Assembly (NCBI GenBank): GCA_934646965.1
Contig: CAKUEZ010000031.1
Span: 1 to 21,451, forward strand
Direction: 5' to 3'
Source: an uncultured Collinsella sp.
GTDB lineage: Bacteria; Actinomycetota; Coriobacteriia; Coriobacteriales; Coriobacteriaceae
Length of the DNA: 21,451 nucleotides
Shown piece after piece: positions 6,662-13,826 of the stretch. The notes beneath the pieces were generated by a model. The model searched no databases and had not been told where the DNA came from. It worked only from the letters and a program-made list of their open reading frames with translations. Position numbers and translations under genes: made by a program. The number at the start of each line of letters is the position of its first letter. Position 1 is the first letter of the stretch.

Positions 6662-6791
6662 GCGTGATGCGAATGCGATCGGGCTCGAGATAGAAAAAGG
6701 CCCCCGGTCGAAACCGGAGGCCTTCCAATCACCTAGAGCGCAAAAACAGGCGTGAGGGGCTCACTGTCGACCGATCGTATTCGCATCACGC
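6662..6791. repeat. 21-bp inverted repeat flanking the attenuator terminator
   Basis: Bases 6662-6682 are the reverse complement of 6771-6791 with one mismatch (20 of 21). One arm is the part of the leader gene just after the Trp codons. The other lies beyond the terminator, upstream of the S-component ribosome site. The terminator hairpin (6697-6724) is enclosed between the arms. In RNA the arms could form a long stem in read-through transcripts. Confidence 0.8.
6694..6724 (-). terminator. Attenuator terminator of the tryptophan-type ECF operon
   Basis: On the minus strand AAGGCC and CCGGT pair with ACCGG and GGCCTT (one T/G mismatch position) around a TTCG tetraloop, and the stem runs into TTTTT. 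It lies 37 bases after the leader-peptide stop codon and 80 bases before the S-component ATG, so it stands between promoter and structural genes. Confidence 0.9.
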
Positions 6792-6829
6792 CACCACCAG
6801 TTGTTGAGAGACTTCATCGTGTTCTTCAT
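6761..6829 (-). CDS. trpL: Tryptophan leader peptide of a transcription attenuator
   Basis: A 22-codon open frame starting MKNTMKSLNNWWWRDA, with three consecutive TGG codons at 6799-6791 and a TGA at 6763-6761. AAAGGAG lies 8 bases before the ATG (6844-6838). A run of Trp codons, a good ribosome site, a nearby promoter and an intrinsic terminator just downstream are the classical parts of ribosome-mediated attenuation as in trpL of Escherichia coli and actinobacterial trpE leaders. The peptide itself likely has no function: ribosome stalling at the Trp codons when charged tRNA-Trp is scarce would favour read-through into the ECF genes. The coding potential and arrangement are seen directly; regulation by tryptophan is inference. 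Confidence 0.87.
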   Translation of the reverse strand: MKNTMKSLNNWWWRDANTIGRQ

Positions 6830-6887
6830 GCCGGTGGCTCCTTTCGTGATGCCGTGGCGCGGTCGCACCTTGTTGCTGTTGCGCTGC

Positions 6888-6916
6888 ACTATAGCACAGC
6901 GAAGTGTGTGCGGGAA
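6888..6916 (-). promoter_or_regulatory. Promoter of the trp leader / ECF operon
   Basis: On the minus strand TTCCCG (6916-6911), a 17-base spacer and TATAGT (6893-6888), with TGC before the -10 as in extended -10 promoters. The start point would be near 6881, leaving a leader of about 50 bases before the leader-peptide ATG. The same two hexamers with the same spacing occur upstream of the RNase D gene. Confidence 0.65.
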
Positions 6917-6957
6917 AAACTTTTTTGGAAAGATTTCAGCGATGTTTCCCGCCGGTC

Positions 6958-7002
6958 AAAAAGGCGGGCTGAGCGGGCGGGACGGCTTATGCGCCCCGCC
7001 CG
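6958..7002 (-). terminator. Terminator of the C69 dipeptidase gene
   Basis: On the minus strand an 8-bp stem CGGGCGGG/CCCGCCCG (7002-6995 with 6981-6974) follows the stop codon. A second arm CCCGCC (6968-6963) leads straight into TTTTT and can pair with the same 5' arm. Either fold puts a GC-rich hairpin near the T-run. Confidence 0.7.
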
Positions 7003-7022
7003 TCTCTTAGAGCGTGAGGGCC

Positions 7023-8825
7023 TTAGGCCTTCTTGCGACGATAGATCACATAGGCGCAGACACCGATGATGACGACAGCGCCAACAGCCATGGCGGCCAT
7101 GTTGTTGCCCTCGGACTTCTCCTCGGTGGCCTCTTCCTTCTCGACCTCGGGCTCGGCTACGTCCTCATCGGAGAGGGCCTCGTCGGCGTAGGTGATGGAC
7201 TCGACCAGGCAGTCGTTGTCGGCATCGTAGTCGCTCGGGACGAACTCCTCGGAGAAGTCGCCCTCCTTGAGGTAGTCGCGCATCTCCTCGAGCATGGCCT
7301 TGCACTTAACGTAGGTGTTCTTGGTGGCAGCCTTACCGGCCTTGTTGGCCAGAGCGGTGCGGGCCTCGGTGCCCTCGGTAGCCTGCATGGCCTCGTCGAC
7401 GGTTAGGTTCTGCTCGATGAGTTCCTTCTGCAGGGCGTCGAGATAGGCGCGGACGCCGGTGGCGCAGTGGTCGCGGTTCTCATAGGCGAGCGTGTTGATG
7501 TCCATGAGAACGTAGTTGATGGAGTTCTTGGGCTCCTCGTTGTTCACGACATCTTCCTCTTCGCAGTGGTCGAAGGAGACATCCTGATCGCTGAAGTAGG
7601 GGCTGACCTCGGTGAGCAGTGCGGAATAGAGGGGGATAGCGACGGAGAACTCGGCGTTGGAGAGCATCTCCCACTGGATGGTCGCGATCTCGGGATCCAT
7701 GCCCTGACGGATCTGGAAGGTATGGATCTCGGTGTTGCGGTTGGAGCCGATGGCATAGGCGCCGTCGGTGTTGGCGTTGAGGCCGGCGACGTTCTCGCCG
7801 CGAGCGGCGAAGGAGCGAATCATCTCAAAAGTGTTCCAGTCGGACTTGCCGGGCTGGAAGAACAGTGGCTGCATCTCGTGGACCAGGGCGCCGGTCGTGG
7901 CGCGAGCCTCTTCGCGCTCGTCCTTGACGATTTCGTAGTCGGTGCCCTCGGCGAGCGGAGCCATGAAGTAATCGCGGCCCTGGATATAGCGAGACCACTG
8001 GTGCATACCGGCCTCGCCGATCTCCTCGCCGTAGGTCTTGGCGACGTCGAACTTGCCGTCGGTGTACTCGGCAAAGCCCTTCTCCTTAGGCATGGACTCG
8101 ATGCCCTCGGAGTGGAGGCAGTTCTCGGTGTCGTCGAGGTCGACGTTATAGGTGAGGTTGCCGATATTGGGGTTGAGTGAGGCGATGTCATCGGCGAGCT
8201 TCATGGCAATCCACTGATGGCCGGAAAGCGCGGCGAACAGCCAGGTCTCGGTGTTGTCGGCGATGATGATCTGGTCGTTGGAGCAGACGCCCTGCTCGTC
8301 GATCAGGCTGCCGATGAGCTCGACGCCCTCGCGGGCCGTGGCGCTCTCGCCCAGGATGACGCTGGCATAGCTGTACTCGCCAATGCCGGTCTCCTCGGTG
8401 ATGGGGTCGGCCTTCTCGGCCTTCTCGTTGTAGGAGGTGCTCAGCGTGGCAGAGCAGGAGACGCCCTTCTCATTGATGCCGGCCTCGGAATAAGCGTCGT
8501 AACGATCTTCCCACTGCGAGGGGTTGTCGCGAACGAAGGTGTAGCGGTAGGTTGCGCCCTTGGACTTGTACTCAAAGCCGGACTCGACCGAGGTGTACTC
8601 GTTGCCGTCCTTGTGTGCGGGCTCAATGCCAAAGTGCTTGACATAGCGCGGACCGAAGTCCTCGGAGCGGCCGTAGTACGTGTTGCCGTCTGCCGTGAGC
8701 TTGCTGCCCATGTAGATCTGGGTGCAGGCGAGCGCCGAAGTCGGCATGGCCATAATGGCTGCAGCTCCGAATGCAAGGCCGCAGCCAAGCTTCTTGAGCG
8801 TGTTGACGGGATGAGTAAACCTCAT
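7023..8825 (-). CDS. Secreted C69-family dipeptidase with C-terminal membrane anchor
   Basis: A 600-residue Ntn-hydrolase-type dipeptidase (family C69, PepD-like). Members cleave dipeptides using an N-terminal cysteine exposed by processing. The signal peptide (1-33, KK near the start, hydrophobic core, ALA before the cut) ends exactly before Cys34, so cleavage by signal peptidase would expose the nucleophile in CTQIYMG. The following GNTYYGRSEDF matches the family core. The C-terminus has an acidic stretch (EVEKEEATEEKSE), one membrane helix and RRKKA, anchoring the enzyme outside the cell facing the medium. The frame is open to 8885, but ATG 8825 with GGGAGGG upstream begins the signal peptide. 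Peptide scavenging is the likely role. Confidence 0.9.
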   Translation of the reverse strand: MRFTHPVNTLKKLGCGLAFGAAAIMAMPTSALACTQIYMGSKLTADGNTYYGRSEDFGPRYVKHFGIEPAHKDGNEYTSVESGFEYKSKGATYRYTFVRDNPSQWEDRYDAYSEAGINEKGVSCSATLSTSYNEKAEKADPITEETGIGEYSYASVILGESATAREGVELIGSLIDEQGVCSNDQIIIADNTETWLFAALSGHQWIAMKLADDIASLNPNIGNLTYNVDLDDTENCLHSEGIESMPKEKGFAEYTDGKFDVAKTYGEEIGEAGMHQWSRYIQGRDYFMAPLAEGTDYEIVKDEREEARATTGALVHEMQPLFFQPGKSDWNTFEMIRSFAARGENVAGLNANTDGAYAIGSNRNTEIHTFQIRQGMDPEIATIQWEMLSNAEFSVAIPLYSALLTEVSPYFSDQDVSFDHCEEEDVVNNEEPKNSINYVLMDINTLAYENRDHCATGVRAYLDALQKELIEQNLTVDEAMQATEGTEARTALANKAGKAATKNTYVKCKAMLEEMRDYLKEGDFSEEFVPSDYDADNDCLVESITYADEALSDEDVAEPEVEKEEATEEKSEGNNMAAMAVGAVVIIGVCAYVIYRRKKA

Positions 8826-8842
8826 GATCCCTCCCAACTGTT

Positions 8843-8870
8843 GAGACCCCGCAAAATGGTGCGGAATCTC
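8843..8870 (-). promoter_or_regulatory. 5' leader hairpin of the C69 dipeptidase mRNA
   Basis: GAGA (8843-8846) pairs with TCTC (8867-8870) and CCGCA (8849-8853) with TGCGG (8860-8864), closing a 6-base loop with an internal loop between the stems. It ends about 10 bases upstream of the ribosome site and could affect message stability or translation. Confidence 0.45.
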
Positions 8871-8878
8871 AGCTAATA

Positions 8879-8907
8879 AATACATCTATTAGCCTATAGG
8901 AAGTCAA
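8879..8907 (-). promoter_or_regulatory. Probable promoter of the C69 dipeptidase gene
   Basis: On the minus strand TTGACT (8907-8902), a 17-base spacer and TGTATT (8884-8879) inside an AT-rich patch. This is the best -35 match in the window. Confidence 0.6.
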
Positions 8908-8909
8908 AA

Positions 8910-8980
8910 GAGTATTCATCTATTTCGATGAAATACTCGATGAGCGTCCTAAAATATGCGATGAGCGGATAAGAATACTC
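8910..8980. promoter_or_regulatory. Repeated GAGTATT half-sites upstream of the dipeptidase promoter
   Basis: The gene-free stretch 8826-9133 is AT-rich and holds a leader hairpin, a promoter, these repeats and a terminator. GAGTATTCATC (8910-8920) faces GATGAAATACTC (8927-8938) as an imperfect palindrome. A third AATACTC lies at 8974-8980, and CGATGAGCG occurs twice (8938-8946, 8959-8967). The cluster lies immediately upstream of the -35 element, the usual place for an activator. Confidence 0.45.
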
Positions 8981-9055
8981 ATTTTGTAGCTTTAGTTAAA
9001 TAAAGGCCCCCTGCAATTACTGTAGCTGGATAAAGCGCCTTGCACGGGTTACAAA

Positions 9056-9097
9056 GAAAAATCCCCCGCTGTTTTGCAAATGCATAAACAGCGGGGG
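9056..9097 (-). terminator. Terminator after the small membrane protein gene
   Basis: A perfect 12-bp stem (9063-9074 with 9086-9097, CCCCCGCTGTTT/AAACAGCGGGGG) is followed on the minus strand by ATTTTTC. It ends the lipid-kinase/small-protein transcript. Confidence 0.9.
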
Positions 9098-9133
9098 AGA
9101 CGATAATTGGATGAATATCATACCAATGTGGAA

Positions 9134-9226
9134 TTACTTCTTCCGGCGGTGGATTACGTTAATCGCATAGCCGACGAGCATGGCCAGAACAATGACGATA
9201 AAGCCGAGCAGTGGATTGTCGTTCAT
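9134..9226 (-). CDS. 30-residue single-pass membrane protein
   Basis: Starts MNDNPLLGFIVIVLAMLVGY and ends in HRRKK. It has a polar N-terminus, one hydrophobic helix (about 6-25) and a strongly basic tail, so it would sit N-out, C-in. The ribosome site AGGAGGA overlaps the TAG stop of the lipid-kinase gene, and the ATG follows 9 bases after that stop, so the two are translationally coupled. A strong terminator follows. No family is recognised. The ribosome site, the coupling and the terminator make this a genuine gene rather than a chance frame. A regulator or membrane tether for the kinase is one possibility, not shown. Confidence 0.75.
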   Translation of the reverse strand: MNDNPLLGFIVIVLAMLVGYAINVIHRRKK

Positions 9227-9235
9227 GGGGTCCTC

Positions 9236-10153
9236 CTATTTACCGAGCGGTGAGAATTCGTCGACGATGAGGTCGAGACATTGCGGAAGTGCGCGGGCGC
9301 CAAAGACGCCGGAGTTGCTGGAGATGATCTCGCCATCGAACTGCATGCCCAGCGACGGCGTGCAGGTAATCTTGGCTTCCTTGGTCTGGATGATCTTGAA
9401 CTGCGGACGGCCGAGCACCTTGCCGGCGGGGTCGAGCGCAGCGGTGATCACGGTAGGCAGCAGCTGCACGGTTTTTACGGGTTCGATGACCGCGATGTCG
9501 ACCATGCCGTCATTCATGCGGCAGTCGGGGAACAGGTTGATGTCGTTTTGGATGACCGAGGTGTTGCCAGCCATGCAGCAGATGCCATCGAGCTCCTCGA
9601 CAATGCCGTCATGCTCAATCGTAAAGTGCGCCACCGTGGGGTTGGGCGTGGCGAGCGCCGACAGGAAGTAGGCGATCTCGCCGATGTCGTTCTTGGTGGG
9701 GGCGGCCTTCATCATGATCTCGGCATCGTAGCCCGAGCCGGCGATGATGATGAAGCCGTGGCGCTTCTCGTTGCCGTTCTCGTCGAGCCAAAAGAGCTCG
9801 CCCATGTCCGCTTTGACGGTACGGCCGTCGCGGCAGGCCTTGGCGAGCGCCGCCGCCTCGGGGGCATTGCCGATATTATTGAAGAACAGGCAGGCCGTGC
9901 CGGAGGGGAAGACGAGCGTGGGGACGCCGCATCCGCGCATTTGGTCGAGCACGTTGGAGACGGTACCGTCGCCGCCCGAGATCACCACGCGGTCGAACTC
10001 GCGCACGTCTGCCACGGCGTCCTCGGGCTCCATGCCATCGCCGATAAAGCGCATCACGACCTCGTCGCCGCCCTGTGAGAGGGCGTGCGTGAATGCGAAG
10101 ATTTCATCTGAGCTGGGGCCCGATGCCGGGTTGTGGATGATAAGGCAGCGCAT
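9236..10153 (-). CDS. Diacylglycerol kinase-type lipid kinase
   Basis: A 305-residue soluble lipid kinase of the DAGK catalytic family (DgkB/YegS type), which phosphorylates diacylglycerol or a related lipid at the membrane face using ATP. The N-terminal IHNPASGPSS phosphate loop (6-15) and the diagnostic GGDGT (60-64) are present. The next motif, usually P-x-GT-x-N-D-F-A, reads PSGTACLFFNN, so the usual Asn/Asp are changed. The C-terminal beta-rich domain contains DGMVDIAVI and QFDGE. ATG 10153 has a weak GGGAAC site. The gene is divergent from RNase D and followed in the same transcript by the 30-residue membrane protein. Substrate is unknown. Confidence 0.87.
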   Translation of the reverse strand: MRCLIIHNPASGPSSDEIFAFTHALSQGGDEVVMRFIGDGMEPEDAVADVREFDRVVISGGDGTVSNVLDQMRGCGVPTLVFPSGTACLFFNNIGNAPEAAALAKACRDGRTVKADMGELFWLDENGNEKRHGFIIIAGSGYDAEIMMKAAPTKNDIGEIAYFLSALATPNPTVAHFTIEHDGIVEELDGICCMAGNTSVIQNDINLFPDCRMNDGMVDIAVIEPVKTVQLLPTVITAALDPAGKVLGRPQFKIIQTKEAKITCTPSLGMQFDGEIISSNSGVFGARALPQCLDLIVDEFSPLGK

Positions 10154-10160
10154 ACTTACG

Positions 10161-10189
10161 TTCCCGTTCTGTGACTAACCGAGTATAGT
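10161..10189 (+). promoter_or_regulatory. Promoter of the RNase D gene
   Basis: TTCCCG (10161-10166), 17 bases, TATAGT (10184-10189). It is identical in both hexamers and spacing to the promoter of the trp leader. A CCCG/CGGG hairpin lies downstream in the leader (about 10213-10227). Confidence 0.6.
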
Positions 10190-10251
10190 TGTAGAGCAAT
10201 GCCGATATCCTACCCGTGTTTTTCGGGCCTAACCTTATTTGATGGGTTGAT

Positions 10252-11385
10252 ATGTACATTTCCACACATCAGGCTCTACTCGACTTTTGCCAGCGCGCCC
10301 GTGAGTTCGACGCGATTGCCGTCGATACCGAGTTTTTGCGCGAGCGCACGTTCCATCCGCGCCTGTGCCTGGTCCAGATTGCCACCCCTGCCGAGAGCGT
10401 CGCGGTCGACCCCCTGGTGATCGACGACCTGTCGCCGCTCGCCGAGCTTATGGCCGACGAGAGCGTGACCAAGGTTTTTCATGCCTGCTCGCAGGACATG
10501 GAGGTCATGCTCCATACTGTAGGGGCGTTGCCGCGTCCGATTTTTGACACGCAGGTCGCTGCTGCCTTTTTGGGCGAGCGCCAGCAGATTTCCTACGGCG
10601 CGCTCGTGCAGACGTTTTGCGGCGTCTCGCTGCCCAAGACCGAGTCGCTGACCGATTGGTCGCGCCGCCCGTTGACCGACAAGCAGATTGAGTATGCAAT
10701 CGATGACGTCAAGTACCTGATCGTCGCCTATACCGAGATGATGAGCCGCCTGCGTGAGCTGGGCCGCGTGGATTGGGTGCTCGACGAGCTGCGTTCGCTG
10801 GCCGACGAGTCGCACTATCGCGCCGATCGCCACGAGGCATTCCGCAAGGTCAAGCGGATCAACTCGTGCAGTCGCCACCAGCTGGGCATCGCGCGCGAGC
10901 TCGCCGCCTGGCGCGAGGACCGCGCCGAGCGCCGCAACATTCCGCGCAAGTGGGTCATGTCCGACGACACGCTGTTGGCGCTCGTCAAGCGCAATCCCGT
11001 GCGTGTTGAGGAGTTCCGCAGCATTCGCGGTACCGATCAGCTGGGGGAGCGCGACGTGGACGGCGCGCTCATGGCCATCAAGCGTGGCGCAAGCTGCCCA
11101 CACGACCGCCTGCCGCTCATGGTTCGCGGACATCGTCAGATCTCGCCGGAGCTGGAGAGCGTGACCGACCTCATGTACGCGCTCATCCGCCTGGTCGCCG
11201 AGCGTTCGGGCGTGGCGACCTCGGTCATTGCCTCGCGCGATGACCTGGCCGACTATATTGAGCATCCCGAGCAGAGCCCCCTGCGCGAAGGTTGGCGCTT
11301 TGAGCTTGTGGGCTCGCGCCTGGACGATCTGCTCTCGGGCAATATGGGGTTGACGGTGAAGGACGGCAAAATCGAGCTGCTATAG
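10252..11385 (+). CDS. rnd: Ribonuclease D
   Basis: A 377-residue 3'-5' exoribonuclease of the DEDDy group, which trims tRNA and other RNA 3' ends in the cytoplasm. Exo I is VDTEF with Asp25 and Glu27, Exo II has FHACSQDMEV with Asp82, and Exo III has Tyr148 and Asp152 (YAIDD). An HRDC domain follows at about 208-280 (RELAAWREDRAERRNIPRKW). Length is normal for Rnd. The ATG at 10252 has only a weak GATGGG site. Alternative in-frame starts further in would remove the first strand of the fold, so this one is kept. It starts a run of plus-strand genes that continues to the HIT gene. Confidence 0.93.
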   Translation: MYISTHQALLDFCQRAREFDAIAVDTEFLRERTFHPRLCLVQIATPAESVAVDPLVIDDLSPLAELMADESVTKVFHACSQDMEVMLHTVGALPRPIFDTQVAAAFLGERQQISYGALVQTFCGVSLPKTESLTDWSRRPLTDKQIEYAIDDVKYLIVAYTEMMSRLRELGRVDWVLDELRSLADESHYRADRHEAFRKVKRINSCSRHQLGIARELAAWREDRAERRNIPRKWVMSDDTLLALVKRNPVRVEEFRSIRGTDQLGERDVDGALMAIKRGASCPHDRLPLMVRGHRQISPELESVTDLMYALIRLVAERSGVATSVIASRDDLADYIEHPEQSPLREGWRFELVGSRLDDLLSGNMGLTVKDGKIELL

Positions 11386-11510
11386 TTACGCGGTTTTGCC
11401 AGGCGCTGCAAACGTTCTAGAGCGGTAATGCCGAAACATCGATGCTGACTTGCTGGTCAGCTGAATGGGTAGAATGCCTCCAACGTGTAACTCGATTCGG
11501 AGGAATTCGC

Positions 11511-12215
11511 ATGCCTTATTACTATGGATACGGCTTTGGTATCGACCCGCTGTACCTGCTGGTTGTTCTTGTCTGTACGGTGCTCGGTCTTGCCGCACAG
11601 AGCTATATCAACTCGACGTACAAAACCTGGTCCAAGGTTCGCTCGGACGGTGACACGGGTGCCGCGGTCGCGCGGCGCATGCTCGACGCCAACGGCTGCA
11701 ACGCCGTGGGCATTAAGGGCGTTGCCGGCGAGCTCACCGATCATTACAACCCGCAGGACAACAACCTGTATCTGTCGGATGCCAACCGTTCGGGCGGGTC
11801 GGTCGCAAGCGTTGCCGTCGCCTGCCACGAGGCGGGCCATGCCGCCCAGCGTCAAAGTGGCTATGCCATGATGAAGGTGCGCACCGCCCTCGTGCCGGTC
11901 GTTAACTTTACCCAGAACGCCTGGACGATCGTGCTGCTCATGGGTCTGTTTATGAACCTTGCCGGGCTCACGACCCTCGCGCTGATCTTCTTCTCGTTTA
12001 GCGTGCTGTTCCAACTCGTTACATTGCCGGTCGAGATTGATGCCAGCCGACGTGCCGTGGCCTACATCGAGCAGTCTGGTATGAGCTCCAAGCAGGTCAA
12101 CGGTGCCAAAAAGGTCCTGACGGCAGCTGCGCTTACTTACGTGGCGGCGGCACTCACCTCGATCATTCAGCTGCTCTACCTTATGGCTCGCTACAACAGA
12201 AACTCCAACCGATAA
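11511..12215 (+). CDS. Membrane zinc metallopeptidase, YugP-like
   Basis: A 234-residue protein of the neutral zinc metallopeptidase 2 family. The HEAGH motif (106-110) supplies two zinc-binding histidines and the catalytic Glu. Helices at about 11-33, 130-165 and 205-228 place it in the membrane. The N-terminus begins PYYYGYGFGIDPLYLL, typical for the family. The frame is open to 11442, but ATG 11511 with CGGAGGAATT upstream is clearly the start. Members of this family are widely conserved and poorly characterised; a role in membrane-protein turnover is only inferred. It lies 125 bases after rnd with a small GCTGAC/GTCAGC palindrome (11444-11461) in between. Confidence 0.9.
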   Translation: MPYYYGYGFGIDPLYLLVVLVCTVLGLAAQSYINSTYKTWSKVRSDGDTGAAVARRMLDANGCNAVGIKGVAGELTDHYNPQDNNLYLSDANRSGGSVASVAVACHEAGHAAQRQSGYAMMKVRTALVPVVNFTQNAWTIVLLMGLFMNLAGLTTLALIFFSFSVLFQLVTLPVEIDASRRAVAYIEQSGMSSKQVNGAKKVLTAAALTYVAAALTSIIQLLYLMARYNRNSNR

Positions 12216-12231
12216 CAAATGGGACTGACGG

Positions 12232-12263
12232 GCGCCGCGGGGGGATTCGTGTCCCCGCGGCGC
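12232..12263 (+). terminator. Strong GC-rich hairpin without T-run after the metallopeptidase gene
   Basis: A perfect 11-bp stem GCGCCGCGGGG/CCCCGCGGCGC (12232-12242 with 12253-12263) closes a 10-base loop, 17 bases after the stop codon. No T-run follows, so it may be a tail-less terminator or a message-stabilising end. It resembles the hairpin at 2507-2536. Confidence 0.5.
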
Positions 12264-12332
12264 TGTACCATGTGTTGGACTTGAATTTGCGCAGGGCCGG
12301 AGCCCTTGTGCACGATGACGAAAGGAGGCTGC

Positions 12333-13784
12333 GTGGCAGGCTGGAATCTAACCGGCAATGCCGTTTCCGCCGAGTTTGACGGATCGGACGAGCGGGAGCG
12401 TAAAGAGCTCAGCGTGAGCCAGGCGGTGGAGATCGCCGCCGGCGCGCTCGATGCGATTCCGCAGCTGAATGTCCTGGGCGAGGTCACCGGCTTTCGTGGC
12501 CCCAATGCCCGAAGCGGCCACTGCTACTTCCAGATCAAGGACGACTCGGCCGCCGTCGACTGCATCATCTGGAAGGGTGCCTATCTTAAGCGCACCTTCG
12601 ATTTGCGCGATGGTATGCAGGTGAGCTTTAAGGGCAGCTTCAATCTTTATAAGCCCACGGGCCGTATGAGCTTTGTCGCCCGCTCGTTCTCGCTGGCGGG
12701 GGAGGGCCTGCTGCGTCAACAGGTGGCACAGTTGGCCGAAAAGCTGCGCCGCGAGGGGCTGATGGACGAGTCCCGCAAGCGTCGCATTCCGGTGTTTTGC
12801 TCGCGCGTGGCGGTCGTCACCTCGCTTTCGGGTGCCGTGATCGACGACGTCAAGCGTACGCTGCGCCGTCGAAACCCACTTGTCGAGCTCGTTTGCGTGG
12901 GTGCCAAGGTCCAGGGCGAGGGTGCGCCAGCAGAGCTTATTGAAGGCTTGCGCCGCGCCGCCACCATTACGCCGGCGCCCGATTGCATTTTGCTCGTGCG
13001 CGGCGGCGGTTCCTTCGAGGACCTCATGACCTTCAACGACGAGGACCTTGCTCGCGCGGTGGCGGCCTGTCCCGTGCCTGTGGTGACCGGTATTGGCCAT
13101 GAGCCCGATACTTCAATCTGCGACATGGTGAGTGACCGTCGCGCTTCCACGCCCACGGCGGCGGCAGAATCCGTGGCACCGGCTATGACAGAGCTGGCGG
13201 ATGTGCTCGAGACGCGTCATCAGCGCCTAGGTGCTGCGATGGCTTCGATGATCGGGTCGGATCAGGTCGATCTGGAGATGCTCGATCAGCGTGGTCGGCG
13301 TGCCTGGGATACCTATACGGCGCGCTTGGGCGATGCGCTCGATGCGGCCGCGTGCCGCCCGTGCCTCAACGATCCAACGTTTATGGTCGAGCGTCGCGAG
13401 TCGGAGCTTGCCCTGACGGCCGATCGCCTGTCGGGCGCCATTGCGCGCTCGGTCGGGGCATTCCGCTCGAGCTTCGAGCGTCTGCCCGAGCGCTTGGTCG
13501 CAAGCACTTCGGGGCTCGATGGCAAGCGCCATGCACTTACACTCGCGAGCTCCCGCCTGGAGCATCAGGGGCGCACGATGTTGAGCAAGCCTGCGTCTGA
13601 CTTAGGCCGTGCAGCGGCCTCGCTCGACGCCCTGTCGCCGCTCAAGGTGCTCGCCCGCGGTTACTCCATCGCGTACAGCGATGACGGCGTGGCTACGAGC
13701 GCTAAGACGTTTAAGCCTGGTGACGCTATCCGCGTGCGCATGGCGGACGGCAACGTGGCGGCAACCGTCGATACGGTCGAGTAG
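12333..13784 (+). CDS. xseA: Exodeoxyribonuclease VII large subunit
   Basis: A 483-residue catalytic subunit of exonuclease VII, which degrades single-stranded DNA from both ends into oligonucleotides. An N-terminal OB fold for single-stranded DNA (about 40-125, GEVTGF, CYFQIKD) is followed by the nuclease domain with RVAVVTS, LLVRGGGSFEDL, the VTGIGHEPDTSICDMVSDRRASTPTAAAE block and a helical coiled-coil region. The start is GTG 12333 with an ideal AAAGGAGG 6 bases upstream; the frame extends to an ATG at 12306 that lacks a ribosome site. A short acidic N-terminal extension precedes the OB fold. The small subunit follows 42 bases later, as usual. Confidence 0.93.
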   Translation: MAGWNLTGNAVSAEFDGSDERERKELSVSQAVEIAAGALDAIPQLNVLGEVTGFRGPNARSGHCYFQIKDDSAAVDCIIWKGAYLKRTFDLRDGMQVSFKGSFNLYKPTGRMSFVARSFSLAGEGLLRQQVAQLAEKLRREGLMDESRKRRIPVFCSRVAVVTSLSGAVIDDVKRTLRRRNPLVELVCVGAKVQGEGAPAELIEGLRRAATITPAPDCILLVRGGGSFEDLMTFNDEDLARAVAACPVPVVTGIGHEPDTSICDMVSDRRASTPTAAAESVAPAMTELADVLETRHQRLGAAMASMIGSDQVDLEMLDQRGRRAWDTYTARLGDALDAAACRPCLNDPTFMVERRESELALTADRLSGAIARSVGAFRSSFERLPERLVASTSGLDGKRHALTLASSRLEHQGRTMLSKPASDLGRAAASLDALSPLKVLARGYSIAYSDDGVATSAKTFKPGDAIRVRMADGNVAATVDTVE

Positions 13785-13826
13785 ACCGCGTTTCATTGTG
13801 ATAGACCTTTAGGAAAGGAAACAGAT

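Noticed and set aside
6561-6755. Plus-strand frame over the attenuator region
   Set aside because: It is antisense across the terminator and inverted repeat, without a ribosome site; its similarity to part of the leader peptide follows from the inverted repeat.
6690-6900. Riboswitch or T-box upstream of the ECF operon
   Set aside because: No T-box sequence, cobalamin, thiamine or other recognisable aptamer core was seen, whereas a Trp-codon leader peptide with ribosome site explains the region fully.
10276-11265. 329-codon minus-strand frame opposite rnd
   Set aside because: Antisense to a gene with all RNase D catalytic residues; no ribosome site or family signal.
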